Positions 45,846 to 57,344 of a DNA stretch of 64,000 nt are shown piece after piece. The position numbers were made by a program, and so were the translations under genes. This DNA comes from Zarea fungicola (lineage: Eukaryota > Ascomycota > Sordariomycetes > Hypocreales > Cordycipitaceae): contig FWCC01000081.1 in the NCBI GenBank assembly GCA_900169235.1, positions 1 to 64,000 on the forward strand, read 5' to 3'. Position 1 is the first letter of the stretch, and each line of letters starts with the position of its first letter. Under the pieces are notes generated by a model that was given only the letters and a program-made list of their open reading frames with translations, ran no database searches and was not told where the DNA came from.

Positions 45846-48043
45846 TTACGCCTTGTGCACTGCAACCGATAAAGTCTCCTTCGAATGGACCCGACTTGCT
45901 CCTTCTCCGAGCAACACACTGTATCCCTCGTCTGAATCCAATTGCTCGTTGTAGTATTGTTGCAGCTGCTTGGCAGTCGTTGGTTCCCGAACAAAGGCAT
46001 CTAGACTCTGCACAGGGAACACCAAGTGCAGCACATAGTATATGACAACACTTGACAATACCCATACAAATAGTTCATGTAATATAGCTCAACAGCTCCA
46101 TCCGATACCTTCAGAGTGGTGTTGACTGCTGCAGCAAAGCCTGGGATGCAGGGAGCGCAACCAATTATCCACTGCCAAACGATTCGTATTAGCGTCAAGG
46201 TCGGCGGAGACGGCGGAGGCCAAAGCGGATACGCAAGACGAGAGATACAACATACCGTTACCGGGGCGCGCCAATTGATGCCACCATAGTACCAATAGAT
46301 GCTGGATTTGTCCCCTCGATACAAATCCTCAATTTTCATCTTGCTCTTGGTCACAAGGACATAGTGTGCTGTCATCATTCCTGTCATGGGCGCTAAAAAC
46401 ACGCCATAGCTGGACAAGACCGAGAGAAATATCGTGGCAGTGTTGACGAGCCTCCAAGGGTTCACAATCGGGCTCAAAATCGCGGTAATATAAGCACCGC
46501 GCCGGATGTTGACATACTTGGGGAAGACGGATGCCAGATCAATACCGCCTGCAATGGCATTGCCAGGTATACTGCTGCCCAGTTGAGAGATTACCAACGC
46601 TAAACCCGCAAAAAAGACGGAAGCTCTTGTACCTGCGCTTTCATCTCGCTCTAGAAGACGGACAAAGAGCGTTGGAGGATTCCACACGGCCTCGCCGCCA
46701 AGCCTCTGCTGCGTAGCCGCGACAACAAGGATACCTATCACAGAAGCAAATGTGCCGTAGACGGGATACGCAAAGGCTTGGCCTAGTATGGCATCGCTAG
46801 GCCGTCTTGCCAGGCGTGCAAAGTCATTTTGATTTAGAATTCCGGCAGCAATGGATCCAATTGTGCTCATGATGCCGTACACCATCAGCCAGGCTGCGCT
46901 TTGTGGGCCACCCGTGGAGGGCAGCGTCTCGCCGTTGCTGATCGTATCACCGAAGCCACTGGGTCCCATGGTCGCCAATGCCCAGATTAGCAAGACAGTA
47001 AAGAACACAATGGTGACGACGCTTGCAAAGGTGAAGAATGGCTGGAGTCGATGCGGCTTGATCCAGAGAAATGGGAGGCTTATGATACTAAAGATGACGT
47101 AGGACACAAACTGGGCAGTCGTCATGCCCGTATCAGCAGAAAATGTATTGGGAATGTGGTCACCGAAACGGGGATCCCATGATAGGAGAATCAGATACAC
47201 GCATTCACCACCGACCCATGACTGGAAGCCGTACCTGTAGTGATTTTTCAAGTAAGAATACGTCTTTGGCGGATGAGCTGTGAACACAATACTGCTTACC
47301 AAACTTGATTCAAACAAATCAGTAACTGAAAGGCTAACCCTCTTTTTAGGCTCAGACTCAGAGAAACTCACCTAATGAGAGGAAGATTCGATTCCAAATC
47401 GTAAACTGAGATCCCCAGATCCCCCATACCGCGCGGCTCACGACTGGAAACCCAACTGTACGGCACGCAACAACATTAGTGATGGACTTTTTAGGGTAAT
47501 GCGTGTTGAAAAACTAACTGTGATAATATGACCCAGCAAGGGAACTAAGTAGCAATGAACCAGTGGCGAGGAGGTTTCCGATGACAATGCCTGAGACAGT
47601 GGGTGTTAGAACATGCCACCACATCACATGGTACCGGCGCACAGTTTGGGCATGACTTACATATAATGGCCTGCCACCAGTTGAGACCAAGTGGAATGAG
47701 GGCGCTGCCTGTCAGAAAAGTGGCAATATTACAGTTAATCAGGAGCCCTGTGTGAGGTGTTAGCTAGCCCCTCAACTGCCCTGCCTGTCGGTTCTGGGCT
47801 GCAAATTTGGCCGAGAATGAATATGGTAAGAACGTACAAAAGTTGTGAAAAGTGCGAAATGTCCATGTACGTCTCCCAGTTTCAACTGGACGTACATCTT
47901 CGTTCTGTCGAATTGTTAGTCAGCTGAAGGGTTTAATGTTTGCTGTTTGCTTGTTGTTTGCTTGGCAGACAGGGCAGTTAACGTACGATCAAGATTGAGC
48001 CCTCCTCCAGCCGAAACTTGTGTAAAAACGAGAAGTCCAACAT
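45846..48043 (-). CDS. NCS1 family permease (purine/pyrimidine/hydantoin type), with one frameshift
   Basis: Minus strand exons: 48043-47987, 47904-47838, 47747-47661, 47590-47519, 47455-47372, a 4-nt microexon 47303-47300, 47234-46256, and 46171-45846. The N-terminal pieces read NEDVRPVETGRRTW, then LTGSALIPLGLNWWQAI, SLAGSYYH and IGFPVVSRAVWGIWGSQF, the signature order of Fur/allantoin-type NCS1 transporters. About 12 membrane segments are expected. The microexon supplies LVWYGFQSW across the join. In the last exon the frame breaks near 46062, where YMNYLYG must shift by one base to continue as SSVVIYYVLHLVFPVQSLD. That is either a sequencing error or a young inactivation. The length would be about 558 residues. 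It is divergent from the hydantoinase gene. Confidence 0.85.
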
Positions 48044-48316
48044 TGCTTCTCTGTATAGAGCGGATTTTGATTACAAGAGCAACTCTGAAATTGTTGGATG
48101 CTGTGCTTTGCCGGCACAGTCGTTTATATGGCCATATTCAGATTGCGGAGCCTGTTTGCCTCGGCCAGGGTCGAAGTGATAGTAGATTTCTCATGTCGCC
48201 CGGCGATGGAGATGTATTGGCTTGGTTGCTCAACATTTCAATGCCCAGGTTCCGGTGAAGGAGGCGTTCCCTATCAGCCCCAGCTGTTAACCCGGATGGG
48301 GCAACTCCACGACTAT

Positions 48317-48341
48317 CGGGCTTCCATCGGCCGTCCAACGG
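48317..48341. promoter_or_regulatory. Three CGG triplets at 11-bp spacing, permease promoter
   Basis: CGG at 48317, 48328 and 48339, separated by GCTTCCAT and CCGTCCAA. The array lies about 275 bp upstream of the permease ATG, in the divergent promoter. It has the same 11-bp period as the array at 48676 but a different spacer sequence, so spacing rather than copying explains the match. Confidence 0.5.
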
Positions 48342-48675
48342 CTGTCTTTTGGGCATCTTGAACGGTGTAAAGTAACCAACTGTGGCTGCTTGGCGCAGCG
48401 GGGCCAGAAAGCAAACATTACTCCTCCTGTCCAATAACACCCCATAGATTCCACAGTATCGTGTCTACTAAACCAACCCCGCGCAATAGCCTTCACGCTA
48501 GGGACTGAGCAATAGATGGAGGATCAGGCAGTCAACGTTGTGGTTGTGGTTACGTGACACCGCAGTTTGGTATCTTCAACATCATGTACCCAAATCCATG
48601 ACTATTCGAACCGTATACCGTTCATGCGTGCTATTTTCTTCGCATATCATCCTCATTTATCCGATGCAATAAAAT

Positions 48676-48711
48676 CGGCGTACCATCGGTGTACCATCGG
48701 TGTACCATCGG
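48676..48711. promoter_or_regulatory. Four CGG triplets at 11-bp spacing, divergent promoter
   Basis: CGG at 48676, 48687, 48698 and 48709. The spacers are CGTACCAT, TGTACCAT and TGTACCAT. The array sits about 350 bp upstream of the hydantoinase ATG and 630 bp upstream of the permease ATG. Direct CGG repeats one helical turn apart fit cooperative binding of a Zn2Cys6 factor. The neighbouring regulator is the obvious candidate. Confidence 0.6.
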
Positions 48712-49062
48712 CCAACTCATTTCCAGCTGCTCCACCGCAGTAGCAAGTGCTTGTAAGTCGACTCCTAGACTCGGACTTGTCTGACTCGGAACAGGTCCGC
48801 GCCGCGGTAACTCATTCCTGACCTATGTAGAGATGGCGTTGCTTAATTAGTACAATTGAGTGACACCGACCGTCGCAACAATCCGCAGGAGTGACATCTC
48901 CCTGCATGCCAGGATCACCGAACCACGGACAAACTGCAGAATGTCAAACTGCATATAATCCCCGCATTCTCTTTATCCTTGGCCAGTAAATCAACAACTT
49001 TTTTGCGGTTGTTTTCCCAAGCGAGTTGTGTCTTTCGGCCAAGACCCTCACTCACGCCAATC

Positions 49063-52000
49063 ATGTCGCTCTACCGCATCGGTGTTGACGTTGGAGGTAC
49101 CAACACAGACGCCGCAATCCTTGACATTCGCGCATTGGACTCTCCGGGCCGCGGTGTTCTCGCATCACACAAGGCTTCCACAACAAAAGACATCACCAGC
49201 GGCATCGAGGCTGCCATTCGTACAGTGCTTAAGGCGTCGTCGGTCGACCAACGACGCGTGCTCAGCGTCACCATCGGCACAACGCATTACATCAATGCCT
49301 TGATCGAGGCTGACGCTCGGCGCTTAGATCGGGTCGCCGTTGTGCGCCTGTGTGGTCCATTTACGAGGCAAATCCCACCCTTTTCTGGATTTCCCGTTGG
49401 TCTCTCTGGTATTCTGGACGGGGGCACCTACTACCTGGATGGTGGCCTCGAGGTTGATGGGCGACCCATTGCGCCACTCAATGAAGTCGAGGTCCGCCAG
49501 ACGGCCAAAAGCATCGCAGCATCTGGCGTCCGTGCCGTGGCCGTTGTTGGGGTGTTCTCTCCGCTGGATCATGATAGGATCTTTGAGGACCGGTGCAAAG
49601 CAATTTTGCAAGACCAAGAGCCGGGCTTGCGCATTGTCTGCTCCCAGGATATTGGCACTACCGGTCTTTTAGAGAGAGAGAATGCCACAATTTTAAATGC
49701 ATCCATCCTGAGGACCAGCCACAAGGTAAAGCGCGGGTTCAGACGTGCCATGCGCAATTTGAACCTCGCATGTCCGCTGTATCTCTCCCAGAATGATGGT
49801 ACATTGATCGAGGCCGACGCAGCTGCGGACTACCCAATCAAGACATTCGCCAGCGGTCCTACAAACAGCATGACGGGCGCGGCCTTTCTTGCTGGCTTTG
49901 ACTCAAATCGAGCCAACAAGCCTGTTCTGAATGGGGTCGAGTCGCGGCCAGACAGTCCGTCACTGACCAACGGCGACGGCCACGTGGAGCCTCAAATATT
50001 AGTCGTCGATATTGGAGGGACAACCACAGATGTCTGCGCTTTGATGCCCTCTGGCTTTCCGCGACAGGCACCTGGATTTGTCGAAATCGCCGGTGTACGC
50101 ACTGCCTTTACCATCCCAGAGGTAGTGTCAGTTGGCCTGGGAGGAGGCAGCAAAGTCTTCGCGCCGTCCGACTCGGCCGACTCCGTCACTGTAGGTCCAT
50201 CATCAGTGGGCTATAATATCCTCTCCGAGGCAAAAGTTTTTGGGGGTTCTACCATGACTGCTACAGATGTCATCGTCGCCCAAGGCAGAGCAGACTTGGG
50301 TAACGCGGATTTGGTAAAGGACTTGCCTCCTCATGTCATTGACGGCGCGCAAAATGCAATCACCAAGGCCTTGGCAAGTGTGATTGACAAGATGAAAGTC
50401 TCGACAGCCCCGGTACATGCCATTCTTGTCGGCGGTGGTGCGATCCTCGTGCCCGACCACATCCCAGGCGTTGACAAGTGCATCAAGCCCATCCACCAGG
50501 GTGCGGCCAATGCGATTGGTGCTGCGATTGGTAAGATCTCGGGTGAGATTGATGTGATTGAGATTCTCGAGGGAAAGAATGAGGCGGCAGTGATAGCAGC
50601 AGCTCAGCAGCGCGCAATCGACCTTGCGATTGCCAAGGGCGCCGACCCGCAGGACGTGAAAATCGTCGAGGTCAACAAGATGCCACTGCAATACATGTCC
50701 CGGGCGACAATTCGCCTTCAGGTGCGAGCAGTCGGACGGCTGGCGGTACCTAGCCATGCTGAACTTCCCACCTTCTCGCCATTGACAAATGGAGTGGCTG
50801 CTGTAACGGATGAGGGCGACGCAGAAGAAGGGGAGAAGATTAGCGTGCCCAATGCACTCAACACAACGACCAAGCCAGCCTTGAATGTAGATCTGTCGAC
50901 GTACCGTCCAGATGTTCGAGACGGATCTTGGTATCTCTCGGCGGTTGACCTGGATCTCATCGCAACTGGTTGTAGCATCCTTGGCACCGGTGGAGGTGGG
51001 CCAACATACTATGAGCTTCTCAAAAGTCTGCGGACCTTGGAAACTCATGGGAATGGGAAAATGAGAGTTGTCTCACCAAAGTCGCTACAAGACGATGCAG
51101 TAATTTGCTTAGGGTCCTGGTATGGCAGCCCAAGTGTCATCAACGAGCGGATCGGGTCCGGCACGGAAATCATCGACGCTATCAATGCTGTGAATAAGAT
51201 TAAAGGGATCCATTCTTTCGACGGTCTCTTGGCTGATGAAATGTATATTCTTCTACTATCTTCAATCTCTATTTATTTGACACTGTACTAATTTGGCGAT
51301 GCAGCGGTGGTGGAAATGGTATGGCCGCACTGCCTGTCGGCGCGCACTTTGACGTTCCCATTGTCGATGCTGATGGAATGGGCCGCGCCTATCCCACCAT
51401 GTACCACGGTTAGTCTTATATGTGAAAATAACTTACCGGGTTGCCTGCTTCTTTGGTTCCTTGCTAATAACGTACCATGAAGAGATCTTTAGTATTTACG
51501 GGCATGAAATGTGCCCCACGGTCATTACAGACGCGCGTGGAAATGCAGTCGTTGCCTTGGTACGTCATTCACCCTCACTCCTCATTCCCTCAGATGATCT
51601 AACCCCTCGGCCATTGTAGAACACAGATACACCGCAGCGACTCGAGGCTGTGTTCCGAACAGCCGCCATAGAGCTTGGTCTCACCTGCGCTGCCGGCACG
51701 AATCCTCTATCGGGAGCAATGGTCAAGAGAGCCACCATTCCTAACACCTTGTCCCAGAGCTGGTATCTCGGAAGGGCGGTCCATCAGGCCCGACGCGCGA
51801 AAACAAACCTCACTGAGGCGATTGTAAGAAAATAATCACACAAAATATACACAAATCCAGCTAACATGTGTAACAGTTTGAGGTTTGCGCTGGTAGGGTG
51901 TTGTTTGTAGGCAAGATTGTCGACGTTGAGCGCCATGTCAGCGGCGGCTACACCATGGGCGCAGTTATTCTCGCACCCTGTGACGACGATGACAAGAATG

Positions 52001-52377
52001 ATGCAGCCCCCATACCATCCAACGGCGATAATGGTTCGAATAATCAACACATGATCATTCCATTCCAGAATGAGTACTTGTATGCAGCAGTCTGTGACGC
52101 CACAGGATCCGAGGCATCCAGGGAGATAGTCTGCACCGTGCCCGACCTCATCTCCATCCTCGGCCAGGACGGTGAGGCCATTGGCTCCCAAGACCTGCGT
52201 TACGGCCTTCGAGTGAGTGTCATTGCACTACCTGCACACCCTTTGTGGAAAACGAAAAAGGCACTATCTATCGGCGGACCGGAGGGTTTTGGGTTAGGAA
52301 TGAAGCCAGTTTATGTTCAAGAGGCGTATGAGGAGCCTAGAAGTGTCATAGAGCAGTTTAATTTATCTAGTAAATAG
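49063..52377 (+). CDS. Hydantoinase/5-oxoprolinase-like protein fused to a DUF917-type domain
   Basis: Five exons (49063-51242, 51305-51408, 51483-51559, 51620-51823, 51877-52377), giving 1021 residues. Introns are 62, 74, 60 and 53 bp. The N-terminal hydantoinase A part carries GVDVGGTNTDAAILD near residue 6 and a second phosphate-loop motif, VVDIGGTTTDVCALMP, near 313, as in ATP-dependent ring openers. From about residue 620 a DUF917-like domain follows (GCSILGTGGGGPTYY; GGGNGMAALPVG across a splice). The family opens hydantoin or 5-oxoproline-type lactam rings, using ATP in characterised members. The substrate here is not known. ATG 49063 is chosen, with TATAAT at about 48954. It is divergent from an NCS1 permease, so uptake and hydrolysis of the same ring compound is likely. 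Confidence 0.9.
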
Positions 52378-52755
52378 TTGAAAAGTTTTTGGTACTTTTG
52401 AGCAGAGCTTTTCATAGAGTACCGTCTTCAGAGGTTACATGCCCTCTAAACTCTTTCGCAGCAAATGGTAGTTGCGCCGGACATTGGCAGTCACCCGCTG
52501 GGAATTGGATGAACTTGCTTCATATCTATATTAGTACCGAACGAAAGAACAATGAATTATATCATTAGCGACAATCCCCATGTATTATAATGTTGACTCG
52601 CTGAGATTGGTCATCGGCTATATGTCAATTACGCTGCCTAAGCCCAGCAACGCGGACGGTCCGCGAACTACGTCGGGTAGAGAAACCTGCGATGATGGCA
52701 GAAAGACTATTCAATTATAGATCAAACTAGACTAAAACTACCATCTAACCAGTAT
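52378..52755. other. Intergenic region between convergent genes
   Basis: 3' flanks of the hydantoinase and the secreted-protein gene. Nothing else recognised. Confidence 0.5.
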
Positions 52756-53296
52756 TTAATTTAGCAAGAAGAAAATAAGGCTATATACAGTAACACCGTT
52801 CCTGAGAAAGTCAATAACCCACTGCGTAGTGCCAATCAGACCAGTGTTATCATGCTCAGCTGCTTGAACAAGCCGATCCATCCCTAGGCTAACATCGTTG
52901 AACCCCTGGTTCATGTTTTGGTGGTCATCGGCAGAGGTTGACATTGAGACGTGATGTTGTCTATTGTTATGGTCTGAAAAGGTCCCCGTGGTGAAAATAT
53001 CAGGCCGCCGTTGTTGTCTTATAGCATCCTGCATTTGCCCCTCCACTGTTTCAAAAAGGTTCGCAAAGTCCTCAGTATTCCAGGAGTTGGTGAATTGCTC
53101 GTCAAGGGGACGTTGCAGATGCATCCGCGCGTTCAATCCATTGGCCAAGTGGGCGTTCAAGACTGTTTCCGGAGTTGAGATTCGCTTCTCCACCGTGGGC
53201 TGTATCACTTGTACATCGGACCGTTGGTGCTGCACTTCCCGTGATTGAAAACAACGCCACGGCACACGTAAGGGCCTTGGTGAACGTGAAGCTCAT
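52756..53296 (-). pseudogene. Secreted protein gene with an apparent frameshift after the signal peptide
   Basis: The only good ATG (53296) opens a frame with a clear signal peptide (MSFTFTKALTCAVALFSITG, then SAAP), but it stops after 64 codons. A long neighbouring frame, down to 52756, lacks an ATG. It carries VQVIQPTVEKR, a dibasic Kex2-like site, then STPETVLNAHLANGLNARMH, an acidic helical region and a hydrophobic C-terminus. Joining the signal to this frame needs a one-base shift at about 53215-53245. No intron of plausible length fits there (the GT...AG pair is about 22 bp). So the gene is either broken or carries a sequencing error. Family unknown. Confidence 0.5.
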
Positions 53297-56200
53297 TTCG
53301 ATGCTGAATACGTCGGATTGAAAAATGAGGATATAGATGAATACGGTTGGCCGGTGAAAATCAACGTCAAATGATGGAATTGTCAGAACGAATCTGTAAC
53401 CCTACAACGATGAGAAGATGAGAGAATTTTTGTGATTCTAATTGAAGAAGCGACAGCTAGATATATAGTTTTTCATCGCCAGAATTCAAAGCTATCAAGA
53501 CTCTGTTAAGTGACAACGCAGGTACGAGGTACCCTGCAGCTTTCGCGGCTCCTATGGCACGACTGCGGTACCGTCATTCGTCAGCCCTTAAGTCTCACAA
53601 CAGCTACAGGCCTAATGTTAACGGTCACTAGCTTCGGGAATGAAGCATCTTCAACTCCGCTAGCTCGGCATAAAATTCTTGTTTGGGTTTGGTCGTGCCC
53701 CATGACGTGTAGAGTTCCTATTTCATGCCACTTGGGAAGCTAAAATTCGTAGTTTGCATACGCTTTAAGCTCAGCAGTTGATCTAGGTACTGGGCCTCGA
53801 CTCATATTCACCTGAGCTAAGGAATAGTCTCAGCAAGGCCAAGCAACCATCCGTGATGATATTTTTGTTCCAGTTTACGAAGAAATAAATTACATTAAAT
53901 TAAATTAAATGATAGGGGTTCCAATTTGAGTTGATTCTTATGAATTTAATCTGAACTGATTTGGATCTCATCTGAATACTGAGAAATTAGCAACTTTCTG
54001 TCTTGAGGAAAGATACCATCAGGTCCTATAAAATCCGCTTTGAGCGTTCAGCATGTGTATTGTGAGACCAAACATCGTTCAGGCTCAAGCAACACAACTG
54101 GAATGGGAAAGATCGATCGCGATTCGCAAGAGGCGTCGCCACCGGCGCCCTCGGAGAAGTCAATACTGGATCGGGTCAGTCACCAATCACCAATCACTAC
54201 AAGCCGTTCTGCCACCTTCCCTCCTTCGTCTACATGCTTTCATTTTATCCTTAGTGTCCTATTTTTACGAGGAGATGCTTGGCTCAATTTCCCAATTCAG
54301 TTATCACCGCCTGCCGTTTACGTAACTGCATTCCTAGTATTAAACCAACGAAACCATAACACTAACAAAACAATAACTTTACGCGGCTAATTCTTTTTGT
54401 GTCCTAGAATCTACTACCGAACGGTACATAGGTCAATCATGTTCTTGGGTTAGCATTACACGTACCCTGTCATGAGACGTGTTGCCTGGTTCGTAACTCA
54501 AAATCCGGACCAGGCTTCTATTGTGCCGCCTTTTCGGCTACAATCCAGAAATTCATGTCTTGGCTTGGCTGATGATGAAATACGACTCAGCTGATTTCGA
54601 CTTTCGAAGGGGAAGCACCTATAGAGGCCAGAACAAAAACGTAAGCAAGGTGGAATAATAGCGTACTTTGATCTAATCAATAATAGAAAGTGCCGAAAGT
54701 GTCTCTTAAGCACTACCTTTGACTTTTTCCTTAAATTGACTTATTTTCTTATGGCATGTTAGTATTTAGACGCCAACCGTGATTGACGTTGTCAAGTAAC
54801 TTCTAGCACAATTGTCCAATACCCGGTCTGTCAACTGCCTACCTGAAATTTATTATAACCAATTCAAGTTAACTCACTAGTGTAATTACGTACCAATCCT
54901 TATTTTGAAACTGCTTTTTGGGACTTTATGTTATCGGAGGGGAGTGTCTTTTGCAGTAGCCCCGTTCGTCGTGTACGCTCGCGAAGTTTCGTCCATCCCC
55001 TGATGAGATGGTTTATCATCCGCATTGATCTTCTATCTATAGTACTTGAGGCATATACAACGATTTGGAACCTCTCATACAACTTCCAACTCATTCCATT
55101 GTGTTATGGTGCACCCTGATATCGGTTCGACTGAACTGTTGTATAGACACAAGAATGTTCGTGGCGATAGTCACGCTTGCACCTTCCAGTGGTGTACCCT
55201 TACAGGTGCACATTGGCATCTTGACCGCATTCAAAACCTAGCTAATGATTAGGGAGAGAATTTCGCTAGATACACATTGCGAGTCAACAAAGGGATGTAT
55301 TTACGGTAACCATCACGAGCGGACTTCTCGCATCCGTGGCCACCGTCAAACTTCCGTAGAAATGTTGCTTGATCAGTCAAGTCAACGGTCACAAGAGCAA
55401 CTGCGACGAGGGTAACGATAACCTCGCAAAGCTTTGCACTGACCAACCGCGGCCCCCTCTACGCCTTGGATAGGAGGTAGAATACCGATCACTGAGGCGG
55501 CGATACGTCTTCTGCAGAAGACAAGCCAGTAACTGTGTTGAGGCACAAAGGCCACCCCTGAGGCGTCAGAAATGACTTGAAGCTGTCAGCGTTGACCTCG
55601 ATTGATCATATAGAGTATGCCAGCTACAACATAGTCAATACGCCCGCAACTTCAAGATTCGAGAATTGAGGGAGAAGGCGCAACAACAGCGTCATCTCGT
55701 CCAGGATCGCACAATCAAATTTCTACTTCGCCAAGTACCTAAAATGATTCGGGACAACAGAAATAGCACGGTAAAGTATAATCATACCTAATCACACGAA
55801 AGTAGGCTGCTAGACTATTTATTCTCGGGCAATGGTTCCTGTGGTTCCTGTTACCCTGCATGGCGGTAGCGTGCTGGTCCGAAACAGTATCTCAGTCATT
55901 TCTAAACAGATTATTGAAATATAAGATTCGAGTGCTACTCGAGTCTTTTTTTCATGGAGTTTCACGCAATAGAATGCCTGTGGAAGAGTAGGCCCGCGAA
56001 GGACGCATCTCTGAATTGCGGTGGTTTTGCCGAGGGACAGCCCTGTGATATGAGCAAGGTCTATTTATTAATACATGTGTTCTGAGTCACTTCATTGTGT
56101 GCTAGCAACGCTCAGCATGTGCTGGTGAGTTTGACATCATGCACTTCTGAGCTCAAGCTTTTCACAAAGTCAAAGTCGGATTCGGGAGCAGCTCTTCTGA

Positions 56201-57272
56201 AACAAGCCTGATTCTTGCTGAAGTGATGGAGAAATTCGTTGGTTCGCAGAGCCGCTAGTGGCGACAAGCAGTCGGCGCAATGGAGTTGTGCTAACATTAA
56301 AAGGCGCTTCACTCTTTAATCTGCACTTTTTGGCATCTTTACTAGCAGAATAGCTTCGGTGGAAGAGGAAAGTCCAGTCGCTAGAGTGCGTGGGTTTTGC
56401 CCGAGGTTGAGAACAAGCTGACAAGAGGACTGTGTCATGTTATAGACTCTGCGGGAGCGTAATGATTACAATATCGGCAAAGATGGCTTTATTACCAACG
56501 TGGAGATGTTTTGCGGCAGCCAAAACAGCCTCCACATTGCCTGGCAGACTAGTCAAAATAGGCATTTGAACCGCTGATTCCGCTCTAGTAGACTAATTAG
56601 GTCGCATGGACAGAGTACTAGTCAGGTCACCGCACTGCGGTAGGCTGCCTGAGATGTGGTACTAACCTCAAGTAAAGCGCGGAGGCAAACCAACATCCAT
56701 TTTACTTCCTTGTAACATAGTGAAGCGATCGACATTTTGCGGACATTACAGGCACCGCATATACAGTAGGTCAGGAACTTTCAAACTGGAAACGGAAACA
56801 CGGCGCGCGCGCCCACGTCTGATTTGGGTTCATTAATCATTCTCCGTGGGTTCCGCAACTTCGTATCGCTTATCAGCCTCCCATGTACGAACTCCATGTA
56901 AGCACTAATAATCCGTCATTGAAGCCCTACTAAAGGGGACAGGTAAGTTTTACAACCCTGCAGTACCGGCCCATCATGGGAGTTGCGCCGCAAGAAAGGG
57001 CCATGAAGGAGAGTACCAGAAGTTTAATAGGAATTCAGCAACCTAAATAAAACTTTATAAATACGATAAAATGCAATAAAATGCAAATTAATTCTCACCA
57101 TGTTATATTTCCCCAACACTTTATTTTTTTAAAAAAAGAAATACTTTATTGTGCTCTATTATAGTTAAGTTCCTTTATTGCTTTCTTAGTAGTCACTTGG
57201 GTACTTTTGATCTCCTTATCTGGATTACTAGTGTCGAAAAGGAACCTGACAGGAGCGTAACCTCATACCAAA
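53297..57272. other. AT-rich, gene-poor region
   Basis: About 4 kb with only short frames. A TTAAA/ATTAA simple repeat lies at about 53889-53910. A possible orphan first exon (MGKIDRDSQEASPPAPSEKS then ILDR) lies at about 54100-54175, followed by a GTCAGT donor but with no downstream exon I can find. The rest shows no supported feature. Confidence 0.45.
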
Positions 57273-57280
57273 TATAAATA
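57273..57280 (+). promoter_or_regulatory. TATA box of the second FAD monooxygenase gene
   Basis: TATAAATA lies about 65 bp before the ATG at 57345. An out-of-frame upstream ATG at 57316 overlaps the coding start. Confidence 0.5.
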
Positions 57281-57344
57281 CTGGCATGCAAAGCCACCTA
57301 CCCCTTCGACTTAACATGCCTTTGTCCACTCAAGATAAACCAAG

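Noticed and set aside
50203..51048. 281-codon minus-strand frame inside the hydantoinase gene
   Set aside because: Lies wholly within an exon with clear family motifs on the plus strand. No domain of its own.
54100..54175. Possible first exon with an acidic/Pro-rich N-terminus and GTCAGT donor
   Set aside because: No downstream exon found in the following AT-rich DNA.
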